DNA of 64,000 bases from JAOUGY01 sp963785075 (GCA_963785075.1 CAWATW010000007.1:434001-498000), one strand, 5' to 3'; numbered from the stretch's first letter, positions 33,558-42,728 are shown. The notes: a model not told the origin generated them from the sequence alone. Translations and numbers: made by a program.

Positions 33558-34795
33558 CGAGCCATCTTCCGGATCTCGTTCATGTTCACGATCTCCCCGG
33601 TCACTCTGGCTTGTTCCGCCGAGAATGCGAGCAGATGACTCTCGAGGGCATCCGATGCGCCGGTCGGTCCCGGAGTCCCGCTACTGAGCGATTCGACGAA
33701 GGCCCGCATGATTCCATCGTCGCCCCCACCGTGGCCGCTCTCTTCGGCGGTGACCGGAACGTCGCGGAATGTCCCATCCCGATGTCGGCCGATCTCCAGG
33801 TGCTGACGTTTCCCGAACACCCCGCGTATGGTCGCCCGTGTCCCGTCGTAACGCATGCTCCGATGCTCGTGCGGAGAATGGCCGTGCATGGTGAGAGTCA
33901 CCGACGCGCCGCTCTCAGTTTGCATCGCCACGACCTGATGGTCGACGACCGTGGATCCGGCCTGGAAGGCGCAGCGGCCGTACGGCCCGGAGCGGAGGGC
34001 GTGTTCTCTGCCCGCCGGGGAAAGGTCATCGGTGATGACGGACACCGGCCATCCTGTCGTCCGCTGATCGAGGTAGACACGTCGACCGTCGTAGGGACAA
34101 TCCCCCACGGGGCAATCCAAACACCGGGGAGTCGAGTTGGCCGGTGCCCGTTCCGGGTGAAACTCGAACAACGACCCGAAGGAGGCGACGCGGGCCACGG
34201 GCGAGTCGAGGTTCCACGCCAGGATGTCGAAGTCATGGCAGCACTTCGCCACGATCATCGGCGTGGACGCCTCGGACTTCGACCAGTTGCCCCTGACGAA
34301 GGAGTGGGCCATGTGCCACGCCACCACGTTCTCGCGGTGTTCGACGGTCACGATGTCGCCGATCTCGCCCACCAACTCGTGGAGCTTTTGGAAAAAGGCG
34401 GTGTGTCGCAGGACGTGTCCCACGTGGAGCGATCCGGTCGAGCCCCCGGATGTGCGAACCAGATCGACTGAATCTCCGAGGGTCGCCGCCATCGGTTTCT
34501 CGACCAGCACGTGGTAGCCGCTTTCCAGGGCGTAGGTGGCATGTTCATGGTGCAGACGATCGGGAGAGGCGATGATGCACGCGTCCGCCACCCGACCGAG
34601 CCCGAACAGGGCGGCGGTCGAGGTGAAGACCGAACCGTGGCCGACGCCATGACGCTCCGCCATCAGCCGAGCCCTTTCGGGGTTGGAGTCGCACACCGCC
34701 ACCACCGAGAGCAGGTCGGGGTGGGCGAGGGCCCAGGACCCGTAGATGTCGCAGCCGCGTTGACCGGCCCCCACGATCACGGCGGTCAGCGGCAT
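33554..34795 (-). CDS. Gfo/Idh/MocA family NAD(P)-dependent oxidoreductase
   Basis: This 413-residue sugar or inositol dehydrogenase-type protein has the dinucleotide-binding 'AVIVGAGQRGCDIYGSW' at the N-terminus, 'IIASPDRLHHEHATYALESG' and the catalytic-lysine motif 'HVLVEKPMAATL' (about 94-105). A Cys-rich insertion, 'CLDCPVGDCPYDGRRVYLDQ', is present in the C-terminal domain and could bind metal. The substrate is unknown. It is co-translated with a DinB-type protein and divergent from the redoxin gene. Confidence 0.85.
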   Translation of the reverse strand: MPLTAVIVGAGQRGCDIYGSWALAHPDLLSVVAVCDSNPERARLMAERHGVGHGSVFTSTAALFGLGRVADACIIASPDRLHHEHATYALESGYHVLVEKPMAATLGDSVDLVRTSGGSTGSLHVGHVLRHTAFFQKLHELVGEIGDIVTVEHRENVVAWHMAHSFVRGNWSKSEASTPMIVAKCCHDFDILAWNLDSPVARVASFGSLFEFHPERAPANSTPRCLDCPVGDCPYDGRRVYLDQRTTGWPVSVITDDLSPAGREHALRSGPYGRCAFQAGSTVVDHQVVAMQTESGASVTLTMHGHSPHEHRSMRYDGTRATIRGVFGKRQHLEIGRHRDGTFRDVPVTAEESGHGGGDDGIMRAFVESLSSGTPGPTGASDALESHLLAFSAEQARVTGEIVNMNEIRKMAR

Positions 34796-34867
34796 GCGGG
34801 GTGTAGTGCGAAGCCCATCAGTGGATCGGGGCTCTCGTCGTTCGGTGGGTGCCGCTACGGTGTCGCA

Positions 34868-35551
34868 ATGGTTGCTCCCGACTTCACAGTTCTCGACCAG
34901 GCGGGCCGCCCGTGGACGTTATCGACGCAACGTGGTGCCGGCATGCTCCTCGTCTTTCTGAGAGGGGACTGGTGACCCTACTGCAACGGCCAGCTGGTCA
35001 GCTTGGCCTCACGTCACGACGAGTTGTTGACCGCCGGTGTGCGAGTGGCGGCGATCGACATCGACTCGCCTGCTCAACACGCGGCGATGGTCGAGAAGCT
35101 CGAGCTCCCCTTCCCGTATCTCTCTGATCCCGATCGCTCGCAGGCGATCGAGCCGTTCGGCCTGTCGAACCCCGACGACGCCCGCGATCTGGCGTATCCG
35201 GCGATCGTGCTGATCGGTGTCGACGGGGACGAGGAATGGAGATGGACGTCCCGCGACTTCGCCGATCGGATTCCCGAAGACGACGTGGTGGCCGCGGCTC
35301 GAGTCCTCGGGCTCCCGCCGACCACCCAGGAACCGATCGAGATCGGCCCGGCGGAGCCCGGTCCGCGAGCCATGCCATTCGAAGGTCTCGGGTTCTACCT
35401 TCGGGGAGCCCGCTTCGCGGCGCTGGCCATGGGCCTCCGCCACGGCCACCACGACGAGTCGATCAAAGAGGACTCCAAGGCCTACGTGGCCGAGATGGAT
35501 CGTTTCATGGCCGACTACAACGCGCTCAAAGAGCGCAAGGCATCTCGCTGA
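34868..35551 (+). CDS. Redoxin (AhpC/TSA-like) selenoprotein, Sec at codon 36 (TGA)
   Basis: One reading frame of 228 codons is interrupted only by TGA at 34973-34975. Before it, 'APDFTVLDQAGRPWTL' and 'MLLVFLRGDW' are the start of an AhpC/TSA-like redoxin. After it, 'PYCNGQLVSLASRHDELL', 'VRVAAIDIDSPAQHAAMVEK' and 'LPFPYLSDPDRSQAIEPFGL' continue the same fold in the same frame. The TGA replaces the first Cys of the W-C-P-x-C active site, giving W-U-P-Y-C. A SECIS-like hairpin begins 13 nt after the TGA. The start is set by TACGGT (34856-34861), 6 nt upstream of the ATG. It probably reduces peroxides or disulfides. A nonsense mutation is the alternative. Confidence 0.8.
34973..34975 (+). other. 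In-frame TGA read as selenocysteine (predicted)
   Basis: TGA as codon 36 of the redoxin gene, at the peroxidatic/attacking Cys position of the C-x2-C motif. The frame stays open and conserved for 191 codons beyond it. Confidence 0.75.
34988..35008 (+). promoter_or_regulatory. Bacterial SECIS-like hairpin
   Basis: In RNA, GGCCA+GCU pairs with AGC+UGGCC around a GGUC tetraloop (34996-34999), with a single bulged U (35003). The loop begins 20 nt after the UGA. A G in the first loop positions, a GGUC-type loop and a bulged U are features of SelB-binding SECIS elements such as that of fdhF, though here the bulge is on the 3' side. Confidence 0.7.
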
Positions 35552-35564
35552 CCCCCATCCCAGG

Positions 35565-36263
35565 TCAATCGACGCCGCCACCGACCGCTACTCCGCCGAT
35601 CTCGATCGGCCGCAGGATCGTGTCGAAGCGAATCGCCGCCGGACCGGTGGTGATCCACGTGCTCCCGGCCTGGATCCCCTGATCGGTAGCCCGGGTTCGT
35701 GCCATCGTCGCAAGTGTGTCGAGGGTGGAAGGCTGCACCGGGAGGCTCAGTTCCTCGATGTGGAGCGCGCGGTTCGGGTGCCACTGGTTGCGTTCGTTCC
35801 ACACGGCCGTCGGCACCATGTGTCGGCACAGGAACATGCCGAGGTCTACCGTGCCTTTCGCGAAGGTACATTCGAAGGACGCGCGGACCTCGGTGCCGTC
35901 GACCTGAGGTGCGGGCCGGGAGAAGCTGAAGATCTCGCCCGTCGCCAGCGGCCCGAGTTCGGCGAGGTCCGAGGCCGGGTCCGACGACGACAGGACCACG
36001 TGGGAGATGCCGGAGCCACGCTCGCGCAGCCGTGATGTCACGCCCGCAGCGAAACCCGCCGTGGGGATGCGTTGCGGATCGGTCACGGAGACGATCTCGA
36101 TGTAGGTGTCTTGCAGCACGACCAGGCGGTTCGAGGTGCCGAACGGATGGTCGGCACGAGGCGTGACCGTGAAACCGAGACCTTCGTAGGCTGTCGCCGC
36201 CTCGTCGAGGTCGTCGACTGCGTGGACCACATGATCGATGGTCCGGACCGGGCGCTCAGGCAC
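35565..36263 (-). CDS. VOC/glyoxalase-like domain protein
   Basis: This 232-residue protein belongs to the vicinal oxygen chelate superfamily: 'RTIDHVVHAVDDLDEAATAY', 'LGFTVTPRADHPFGTSNRLV' and 'VVLQDTYIEIVSV' give the first beta-alpha-beta-beta-beta module with candidate metal ligands His and Glu, and 'GISHVVLSSSDP' opens the second. It resembles the large glyoxalase-like type. The gene overlaps the 3' end of the TetR gene by 8 nt and ends the MMPL-TetR-VOC operon. Reaction unknown. Confidence 0.8.
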   Translation of the reverse strand: MPERPVRTIDHVVHAVDDLDEAATAYEGLGFTVTPRADHPFGTSNRLVVLQDTYIEIVSVTDPQRIPTAGFAAGVTSRLRERGSGISHVVLSSSDPASDLAELGPLATGEIFSFSRPAPQVDGTEVRASFECTFAKGTVDLGMFLCRHMVPTAVWNERNQWHPNRALHIEELSLPVQPSTLDTLATMARTRATDQGIQAGSTWITTGPAAIRFDTILRPIEIGGVAVGGGVD

Positions 36264-36924
36264 GGAGCCCCTCGAGGATGATTCTGAGGGACGCTTCGAT
36301 CACCTGATCGTCGGCGGGGATGTTGATGCGCTCGATGCCTCGTTTTGTGATGAGCAACTGCGTGGTCCCGTGGACGGCCCCCCACACGGCGATCGCGGTT
36401 GCCGCGACGTCGAGGTCCGCTCGGAGCTCGCCGTTGTCGACACCGGCCTCGATGGCGCCGACCAGAAGCTCGAAGGACTGGACTCCCGGGTCGGTCATGA
36501 GCTCATCGGGGTGCATCTGATCGGGGGGGACTGCGCCGAAGATCACCAGGTATTGGCCGGGGTGTTCGAGCCCGAACTCGATGTAGGCCTTGCCCGCTCG
36601 GAGCATGCGATCGACGATGTTGCTCTCGGCGTCGGCGAATGCACCCAGCAGCCGAGCGTTGAGCCCGTCGAAGACACGTCGGCACGTCTCGTAGAACAGC
36701 TCGTCCTTGTCGGCGAAGTGCAGGTATATGGAGGGTGCGCTCACGCCCACGGCGCGGGCCACGGCCCGGATGGTGACGGCGTCCTTCGACCCCTTCTCGA
36801 CCAACAGTTCCTCAGCTGCATCGATGATCTCGTCGCGGAGGAGCTCGCCCTCGCCTTTGCGGGCGCGACGACGCCCGCTGGTGCGGGCGTCGTCGGCTTC
36901 GGTCGAGGAACGGTGAATGGTCAT
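36256..36924 (-). CDS. TetR/AcrR family regulator of the MMPL operon
   Basis: This 222-residue protein has a basic N-terminal tail, a TetR HTH at about 30-80 ('DEIIDAAEELLVEKGSKD', 'TIRAVARAVGVSAPSIYLHF') and a C-terminal domain with 'AAIAVWGAVHGTTQLLI'-like residues typical of the WHG-type TetR C-terminal domain. Its ATG overlaps the MMPL stop by one base (TGATG). It very likely binds the two operator repeats at 39159-39207 and represses the MMPL exporter and possibly the divergent acyl-CoA synthetase. Confidence 0.9.
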   Translation of the reverse strand: MTIHRSSTEADDARTSGRRRARKGEGELLRDEIIDAAEELLVEKGSKDAVTIRAVARAVGVSAPSIYLHFADKDELFYETCRRVFDGLNARLLGAFADAESNIVDRMLRAGKAYIEFGLEHPGQYLVIFGAVPPDQMHPDELMTDPGVQSFELLVGAIEAGVDNGELRADLDVAATAIAVWGAVHGTTQLLITKRGIERINIPADDQVIEASLRIILEGLRA

Positions 36925-39134
36925 CAGCTGGTGGCGGGCTCCGATTTGAGCTTAGGCGGTACCGGGTCGGGTACCACCCGCTCGGAGATCCCGAACCGGT
37001 CGTGCAGACTCCGCATCCAGCGAGGCGCCCACCAGTTGGCCGAGCCCGCCAGGCGCATGAATGCCGGCACGAGGGTTGCGCGCACCACGAAGGCGTCGAC
37101 CAGGACCGCGATCGTCATTCCGAGTCCGAACATCTTGATCAAGGTGACGCTCGAGGTCGCGAATGCAATGAAGACGACGGCTATCAGGAGCGCCGCTGCC
37201 GTGACTATGCGACCGGTTCGCTCGAGGCCGGCCGCCACAGCCGCCTCGTTGGTCGCTCCACCGTCGTACTCCTCTTTGATCCGCGACAACAAGAACACCT
37301 CGTAGTCCATCGAGAGCCCGAATGCGATGCAGAACATCAGGATGGGCATGGTCAGATCGAGTGCTCCGGTTGGGGTGAAGTTCAGGATCGACGACAGATG
37401 TCCCTCCTGGAAGATCCACACCATCGATCCGAATGCAGCCGACAAGGACAGCATGTTCAAGGCCACCGCCTTGGCGGGTACCAACAGCGATCCGAACATC
37501 AGGAACAGCACGACGAAGGTCACGGTGGCGATGATTCCCAACGCCCACGGCAGTGCGGCAAACAGCGAGTCCTTCGTGTCGACGAGGTCGGCGGCCGGAC
37601 CGGCGACGATGAAATCGACGGGTGCGTCGAGTGCCCGGATCTCACCGACGAGCTTCTCGCCGGCGACAGACGACGGCGTCACCTCCGGCACCACCGACAG
37701 ATAGAAGCCACCATCGGAGACGAACCGGGCCGACGCCGGGGTCGGAGGTGCAACCAGCGTCCCCGCCACATGCGACCCCCCGGCGCTGTCGACACGCGCC
37801 ACGGAGTCGAGGAGCGACAAGCTCATCGCGATGGAGGCCGAATCACCGAGTGTCCCTTTGGCGGCGACCACGGCGAGCGAGTTCGCCTCGAAGGCGGCGA
37901 ACTCGTCCCGCAGGACATCACCCACCTCTCGCGCCGCCGCCCCGGGTGCCAGGACCCGGTCGTCCGATTGCGAGAGCCTGACCTGGAGAAAGGGTGCGCC
38001 GAGGGCCACCAGCGCCACGATGGCAATCGTGGCGATCGGCACCGGTCGCCTCATCACTGCGGTTGCGATCCGATGCCACACGCCGGTTCCGTCGGTGTCG
38101 GTCCGTACCCGGCGGATCCGCAGGCGCTCGATCCTGTGGCCGAGCACGGCGAGGCCGGCGGGGAGAACCACGACGGCACCGACTGCGGCGAGGGCTACCA
38201 CGGCGATCCCTGCGTAGCCGAACGATCTCAGAAACGCGAGCGGGAACACGAGCATTGCGGCCAATGACACTGCGACCGTGCCTGCCGAGAACAGAACGGT
38301 CCGGCCGGCCGTGAGAACGGTACGGCGTGCAGCTTCGTCCACTGCCCATCCGCCGGCGAGCTCCTCCCGGAATCTCGACACGACGAACAGTGCGTAGTCG
38401 ATCGCCAGGCCGAGCCCGAGAGCCGTCGTGAGGTTCAGGGAGAAGATCGAGACTTCGGTGAACCGTGTGATGGTCTCGAGGGCGGCGAACGTGCACACGA
38501 TCGAGAACAGCCCGACTCCCAGCGGTAGCGAGGCTGCCACCACGCTGCCGAATATGACGACCAGCAGCGCAAGTGTGATGGGGAGGGCGATCGCCTCTGC
38601 CCGCGCCAGGTCTGATTCGATCGTCTCCTGGATTTCGGCGAACAGTGGACCACTTCCCCCCACCAGAACCTCGAGCGAGCCGCCGTGGCCGCGGTATTCC
38701 TCGGCGAGGGCAGCCGCTCTTCCGGTGACCTCCCCGTCGGAGCCGGCAAGCGAGGCGAACACGAGGCCGGCGTCTGCTGTGTCGCTCCTGAGCCCGGGCG
38801 GCGAGCCCAACGTCCAATACGAAGACGCTTGCGTGACCCCAGCCTCCGCAGAGAGCTTCTCGGTGATCTCTGTTGCCGCCGCCGCCACGACCGGATCGTC
38901 GACCGTGCCCTGCTCGGTGCGAATCACGAGGATCACATCGGGCGGCGCGGCCCCGAACTCGGCGGCCAATGTCTCCGCGGCCCGAACCGACTCTGCTTCA
39001 GGATCGCTGAAACCGCCGTTCGACAGCGAGGAGGCGACGCCTCCTCCGTAGATGCCTGCAGCGGTGACCGCAACCGCCGCCGCGATCAACACGGCCGAGC
39101 GGTATCTGACCACCAGGCGAGCAAGTGTCTCCAT
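36924..39134 (-). CDS. MMPL/RND family transporter
   Basis: This 736-residue protein has the 2 x (1 helix + periplasmic loop + 5 helices) layout of MMPL transporters. It includes 'ALGLGLAIDYALFVVSRFRE' in the first half and 'MFCIAFGLSMDYEVFLLSRI' in the second, carrying the Asp-Tyr pairs that relay protons. It probably exports a lipid or other amphiphilic molecule. A divergent acyl-CoA synthetase fits a lipid link. A good RBS (AAAGGGAGA) precedes the ATG. It is first gene of the MMPL-TetR-VOC operon, and its promoter lies within the operator region. Confidence 0.9.
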   Translation of the reverse strand: METLARLVVRYRSAVLIAAAVAVTAAGIYGGGVASSLSNGGFSDPEAESVRAAETLAAEFGAAPPDVILVIRTEQGTVDDPVVAAAATEITEKLSAEAGVTQASSYWTLGSPPGLRSDTADAGLVFASLAGSDGEVTGRAAALAEEYRGHGGSLEVLVGGSGPLFAEIQETIESDLARAEAIALPITLALLVVIFGSVVAASLPLGVGLFSIVCTFAALETITRFTEVSIFSLNLTTALGLGLAIDYALFVVSRFREELAGGWAVDEAARRTVLTAGRTVLFSAGTVAVSLAAMLVFPLAFLRSFGYAGIAVVALAAVGAVVVLPAGLAVLGHRIERLRIRRVRTDTDGTGVWHRIATAVMRRPVPIATIAIVALVALGAPFLQVRLSQSDDRVLAPGAAAREVGDVLRDEFAAFEANSLAVVAAKGTLGDSASIAMSLSLLDSVARVDSAGGSHVAGTLVAPPTPASARFVSDGGFYLSVVPEVTPSSVAGEKLVGEIRALDAPVDFIVAGPAADLVDTKDSLFAALPWALGIIATVTFVVLFLMFGSLLVPAKAVALNMLSLSAAFGSMVWIFQEGHLSSILNFTPTGALDLTMPILMFCIAFGLSMDYEVFLLSRIKEEYDGGATNEAAVAAGLERTGRIVTAAALLIAVVFIAFATSSVTLIKMFGLGMTIAVLVDAFVVRATLVPAFMRLAGSANWWAPRWMRSLHDRFGISERVVPDPVPPKLKSEPATS

Positions 39135-39158
39135 GTCCGTCTCCCTTTCGCTGAACGG

Positions 39159-39179
39159 CGATAACTGATCGTCGTTAAC
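39159..39179. promoter_or_regulatory. TetR operator repeat, copy nearest MMPL
   Basis: On the minus strand the 21-bp unit starts GTTAACGACG and ends CAGTTATCG. It matches the second unit in order and orientation (see 39187-39207) at 17 of 21 positions. The 28-bp start-to-start spacing puts both on nearly the same face. Confidence 0.6.
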
Positions 39180-39186
39180 TGAAGGT

Positions 39187-39207
39187 CGATAACATAACGG
39201 CGTTAAC
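39187..39207. promoter_or_regulatory. TetR operator repeat, copy nearest the acyl-CoA synthetase
   Basis: On the minus strand the unit starts GTTAACGCCG and ends ATGTTATCG, and contains the dyad TAACGCCGTTA. Together with 39159-39179 it fills the divergent promoter region between MMPL and the acyl-CoA synthetase, so one TetR could control both directions. Confidence 0.6.
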
Positions 39208-39249
39208 CACAGACGTCAAGCCTCCGGTCCGCCCGGTACGGTGGCGTCG

Positions 39250-40860
39250 ATGGCTTCGCTTCCGCAGTTCGAGGCACTTTGCGCCGGATTCGATTGGACG
39301 GTCCCGGACCGGCTCAACATGGGAGTGATGTGCTCCGACGTCCATCCGCCGGGTGACCGGGCGCTGGTGTCGATCGATGCTCACGGTGTTGTCACCACCC
39401 GCACCTTTGGGGACCTCGCCGAGACGTCTGGGCGGCTGGCAGGCGGCTTGACGCGCGCCGGCTTACGTCGTGGCGACCGCGTGGCGATCGTCGCACCACA
39501 GTCACCGGAAGTCGGGCTGGCTCACCTGGCGCTCTGGAAGCTGGGTGCCGTTTCGTTGCCGCTGGCATCACTGTTCGGTCCCGATGCGATCTCGTACCGG
39601 CTCGAGGACTCGGGGGCGACGATGGCGATCGTCAGCCCGGACAATCTGGAGAAAGTCCGTGAGGCTGCGCCATCGATTCCGATCGTCGAACTCGGCACGT
39701 CGTTCGAGGCACTGTGCTCGGGAGAGCCGGTGGACCCGGCCGACACCGGCGCCGAGGACCCCGCCTTTCTGATCTACACCTCGGGCACGACCGGCCAACC
39801 CAAGGGGGCTCTTCATGCCCATCGTTCGATCGTCGGGCATCTCTCCGGATTCGAGCTGTACTACGACTTCGTCGAATTCGCCCCGATGGGCCGCAGCGAG
39901 CTTTCGGTGTTCACCCGGCTCGATCCAGCGCCCGCGCCGAGCGACCTGATCTGGACGCCGGCGGACTGGGCATGGATCGGCGGGTTGATGGACGTCCTCA
40001 TCCCGGCGTGGTACTTCGGCATGCCGGTGCTGACCGCCGCCCACGATTTCGATCCTGAGTGGGCGGCCGGCGTGATGGCGGCTCAGGGGGTGACGCTGGC
40101 CTTCTTGCCGCCAACCGCCCTCAAGATGATGCGGGCGGCAGGGATCTCGCGCTCGGACCTGGCACTGAGGGCCATCTTCACGGGCGGGGAAGCGTTGGGC
40201 GACGCAATGCTGACCTGGGTACGAGATCACCTCGGGTGTCAGATCAACGAGGGCTATGGGCAGACCGAAGCCAACCTCGTGGTGGGGAACTGTGCGTCTC
40301 TCTTCCCGGTCCGCCCCGGATCGATGGGCCGGGCCATGCCCGGCCATGACGTGCGGGTGCTGAACGCCGACGTCGAACCTGTTGTGGGCATCGAGGGCGA
40401 GATCGCGGTGCGAGCCCCCGATCCGGTGATGATGCTCGAGTACTGGAACCGTCCCCAGGCCACTGCGGACAAGTACGACGAGGGCTGGCTGCTCACCGGA
40501 GATCTCGGAATCGAGGACGACGACGGCTACCTGTGGTTCCGGAGCCGGAAGGACGATGTGATCAACTCGATGGGCTATCGCATCGGCCCCGGGGAGATCG
40601 AGGCATCGCTCATGGGTCATCCCTCCGTGTCGATGTGTGCGGTGGTGGGCATGCCAGACGAGATTCGCGGTCAGATCCCCGCTGCATTCGTCGTTCTGCG
40701 CGAGGGGCACGAGCCGAGCGACGAATTGATCGATGAGCTCCAAGGTCACGTGAGGACGCGGCTCGCGGCCCACGAGGTTCCGCGGCAGGTGCATTTCGTC
40801 GCAGACCTGCCCCGGACCACGACCGGAAAGATCATGCGTCGAGCCTTGCGCGGTCGTTGA
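39250..40860 (+). CDS. AMP-binding acyl-CoA synthetase, medium-chain-like
   Basis: This 536-residue adenylate-forming ligase has P-loop 'LIYTSGTTGQPKGALHAHR' (about 170-188), 'GEALGDAMLTWVRDHLG', 'INEGYGQTEANL', 'DEGWLLTGDLG' and the C-terminal 'RTTTGKIMRRALRGR' lysine. It activates a carboxylic acid to acyl-AMP then acyl-CoA. The overall pattern resembles acetyl- and medium-chain (ACSM-type) enzymes. I chose ATG 39250, because a TACGGT -10 (39237-39242) ends 7 nt before it and overlaps the alternative GTG at 39241. It is divergent from the MMPL operon and shares its TetR operators. Confidence 0.9.
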   Translation: MASLPQFEALCAGFDWTVPDRLNMGVMCSDVHPPGDRALVSIDAHGVVTTRTFGDLAETSGRLAGGLTRAGLRRGDRVAIVAPQSPEVGLAHLALWKLGAVSLPLASLFGPDAISYRLEDSGATMAIVSPDNLEKVREAAPSIPIVELGTSFEALCSGEPVDPADTGAEDPAFLIYTSGTTGQPKGALHAHRSIVGHLSGFELYYDFVEFAPMGRSELSVFTRLDPAPAPSDLIWTPADWAWIGGLMDVLIPAWYFGMPVLTAAHDFDPEWAAGVMAAQGVTLAFLPPTALKMMRAAGISRSDLALRAIFTGGEALGDAMLTWVRDHLGCQINEGYGQTEANLVVGNCASLFPVRPGSMGRAMPGHDVRVLNADVEPVVGIEGEIAVRAPDPVMMLEYWNRPQATADKYDEGWLLTGDLGIEDDDGYLWFRSRKDDVINSMGYRIGPGEIEASLMGHPSVSMCAVVGMPDEIRGQIPAAFVVLREGHEPSDELIDELQGHVRTRLAAHEVPRQVHFVADLPRTTTGKIMRRALRGR

Positions 40861-40898
40861 ACCACCAATCGGCGGCGCGCCGGTGGCACAATCCCCCG

Positions 40899-42728
40899 GT
40901 GCGCCGCCTCCGGAATCTGGTCGTCATCACGCTGGTTCTGCTCGCTGCGATGCCCATCCCGGCATCTGCCGGCGACGATCTGCTCGGGATCGTCGTCAAC
41001 CGCCGGGGTGTGCCGCTCGGCGACGTGGAGGTGACGCTGGGCGGTGCCGGCTACACCACCGACGACGACGGGCGGTTCGTGTTCCGCGGGGTGGCGCCTG
41101 GAACCCTCACACTAGACCGCGTCGCCTACATCTCGCAGAGTGTCGGCTGGGACGGCTCGGCCGAGTATCTGCGAATCACCATGCCCGAGAGGATCAGCCG
41201 CGGGATTCACGTCGCCGGCTGGGTCCCGGCCACGGACGCAGAGTTCCAGGAGATGCTGGACATCGGTGCCACGACCGCCGTCAACACGCTGATGATCGAC
41301 ATCAAGAACGAGAACGGCAAGGTCTACCACTTCTCCGACAACGCCACCGTCGAGGCTCTCGGGTCACAGGCCGCCGAGTCCTTCGACCTGGCGGCGAGGA
41401 CGAAGCAAGCCCACGATCAAGGCTTCTACGTGGTGGTTCGGATCGTGACCTTCCAGGACCCGATCGCCGCCAAGGCGCGGCCCGAATGGGCGGCGACCGA
41501 TCTCGCCACCGGCGGCCCGCTCAACCGCAACGGTCAGTACTTCCTCGACCCCACCGACCCCGAGCCGCGGGAATACGCCTTGCGGCTGGCAGAGGAGGCC
41601 TGTGCGCTCGGCGTCGACGAGGTGCAGTTCGACTACGTGAGGTTCCCCGACGGTGGCAACGAACACGTGAGGTTCGACGGTCCCGTCGACGCCGACTCGC
41701 GGGTCGCCACGATCACCGACTTCCTCGCACAGGCACGAAAGCGGCTTGAACCGATGGGGTGTGCCACCGCCGCCGACATCTTCGGGTGGATCACGAACAC
41801 GACGGGCGACGGAAACATCGGCCAGCATTTCGAGTCCATCGCATCGGTGGTCGACGTCGTGTCGCCGATGATCTACCCGAGTCATTATTCGACGGGTTGG
41901 TACGGATTCGCAGTTCCGAACGACCATCCCGGCCCGGTCGTCACCAACGCATCGAAGGACGCTCTGGCCCGAATGGGCGACTCCCAGGTGGTGCTGAGGC
42001 CGTGGCTCCAGGACTTCTGGTACACCCCGGATCAGGTGCGGACTCAGATCGTGGCGGTCGACGGGCTCGGCCTCGGCTGGATGCTGTGGAACATCCTCAG
42101 CGAGTTCTCGGTGTCCGGGATCCCACAATCGGGCGAACTCGTCGCCGGCCACGACGTTCCTGCACCCCAGGCCATCGACATGCCTGCCTCCGGGTTCTTC
42201 GACGTCCTCGACTCGAACGTCTTCTCCGGCGACGTTGCGTGGCTGGCCGCCAAGGGCATCACCGGCGGATGCAATCCCCCCTGGTCGGACTTCTATTGCC
42301 CGGCTGATCCGGTGACGAGAGGGCAGATGGCGGCGTTCCTCGTGCGAGGCCTTGGCCTCTCGTCGTCCGGCACGCTCCAGTTCACCGACGACGACGGCTC
42401 CGTGTTCGAGTCCGACATCGAAAAGCTCGCCCATGCCGGGATCACCCTCGGGTGCAACCCGCCCGACAACACCCGCTTCTGCCCGGAAGACCCGGTGACG
42501 AGAGGGCAGATGGCGGCGTTCCTGGTCCGAGCCCTGGCGCTGTCGGCATCGGGCGACCATGAGTTCTCCGATGATGATGGTTCGGTGTTCGAGTCCGACA
42601 TCGAGAGACTGGCCCATGCCGGTATCACGTACGGCTGCAACCCTCCTGCCAACACTCGCTTCTGTCCGGCGGCGTCGGTGACCCGGGGTGAGATGGCCGC
42701 CTTCCTCCACCGTGCTCTGACCGGCTGA
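40899..42728 (+). CDS. Secreted putative glycoside hydrolase (DUF4015-like) with SLH repeats
   Basis: This 609-residue protein has a signal peptide (about 1-26, 'LLAAMPIPASAGD'), a short carboxypeptidase-regulatory-like beta domain (about 28-95), a TIM-barrel putative glycosidase domain (about 105-425; 'EVQFDYVRFPDGG', 'VDVVSPMIYPSHYS') and three SLH-type repeats at about 435-609 ('TRGQMAAFLVRALAL' three times). SLH modules tie proteins to the cell wall, so it probably trims a surface glycan. GTG start at 40899, 6 nt after a CACAAT. A 48-bp palindromic repeat follows the stop. Confidence 0.85.
   Translation: MRRLRNLVVITLVLLAAMPIPASAGDDLLGIVVNRRGVPLGDVEVTLGGAGYTTDDDGRFVFRGVAPGTLTLDRVAYISQSVGWDGSAEYLRITMPERISRGIHVAGWVPATDAEFQEMLDIGATTAVNTLMIDIKNENGKVYHFSDNATVEALGSQAAESFDLAARTKQAHDQGFYVVVRIVTFQDPIAAKARPEWAATDLATGGPLNRNGQYFLDPTDPEPREYALRLAEEACALGVDEVQFDYVRFPDGGNEHVRFDGPVDADSRVATITDFLAQARKRLEPMGCATAADIFGWITNTTGDGNIGQHFESIASVVDVVSPMIYPSHYSTGWYGFAVPNDHPGPVVTNASKDALARMGDSQVVLRPWLQDFWYTPDQVRTQIVAVDGLGLGWMLWNILSEFSVSGIPQSGELVAGHDVPAPQAIDMPASGFFDVLDSNVFSGDVAWLAAKGITGGCNPPWSDFYCPADPVTRGQMAAFLVRGLGLSSSGTLQFTDDDGSVFESDIEKLAHAGITLGCNPPDNTRFCPEDPVTRGQMAAFLVRALALSASGDHEFSDDDGSVFESDIERLAHAGITYGCNPPANTRFCPAASVTRGEMAAFLHRALTG

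Noticed and set aside
34975..35003. Reading the redoxin as two genes or as a pseudogene broken by TGA
   Set aside because: Frame, family similarity and spacing are intact on both sides, TGA is at the catalytic Cys, and a SECIS-like hairpin follows. A pseudogene remains possible but is less likely.
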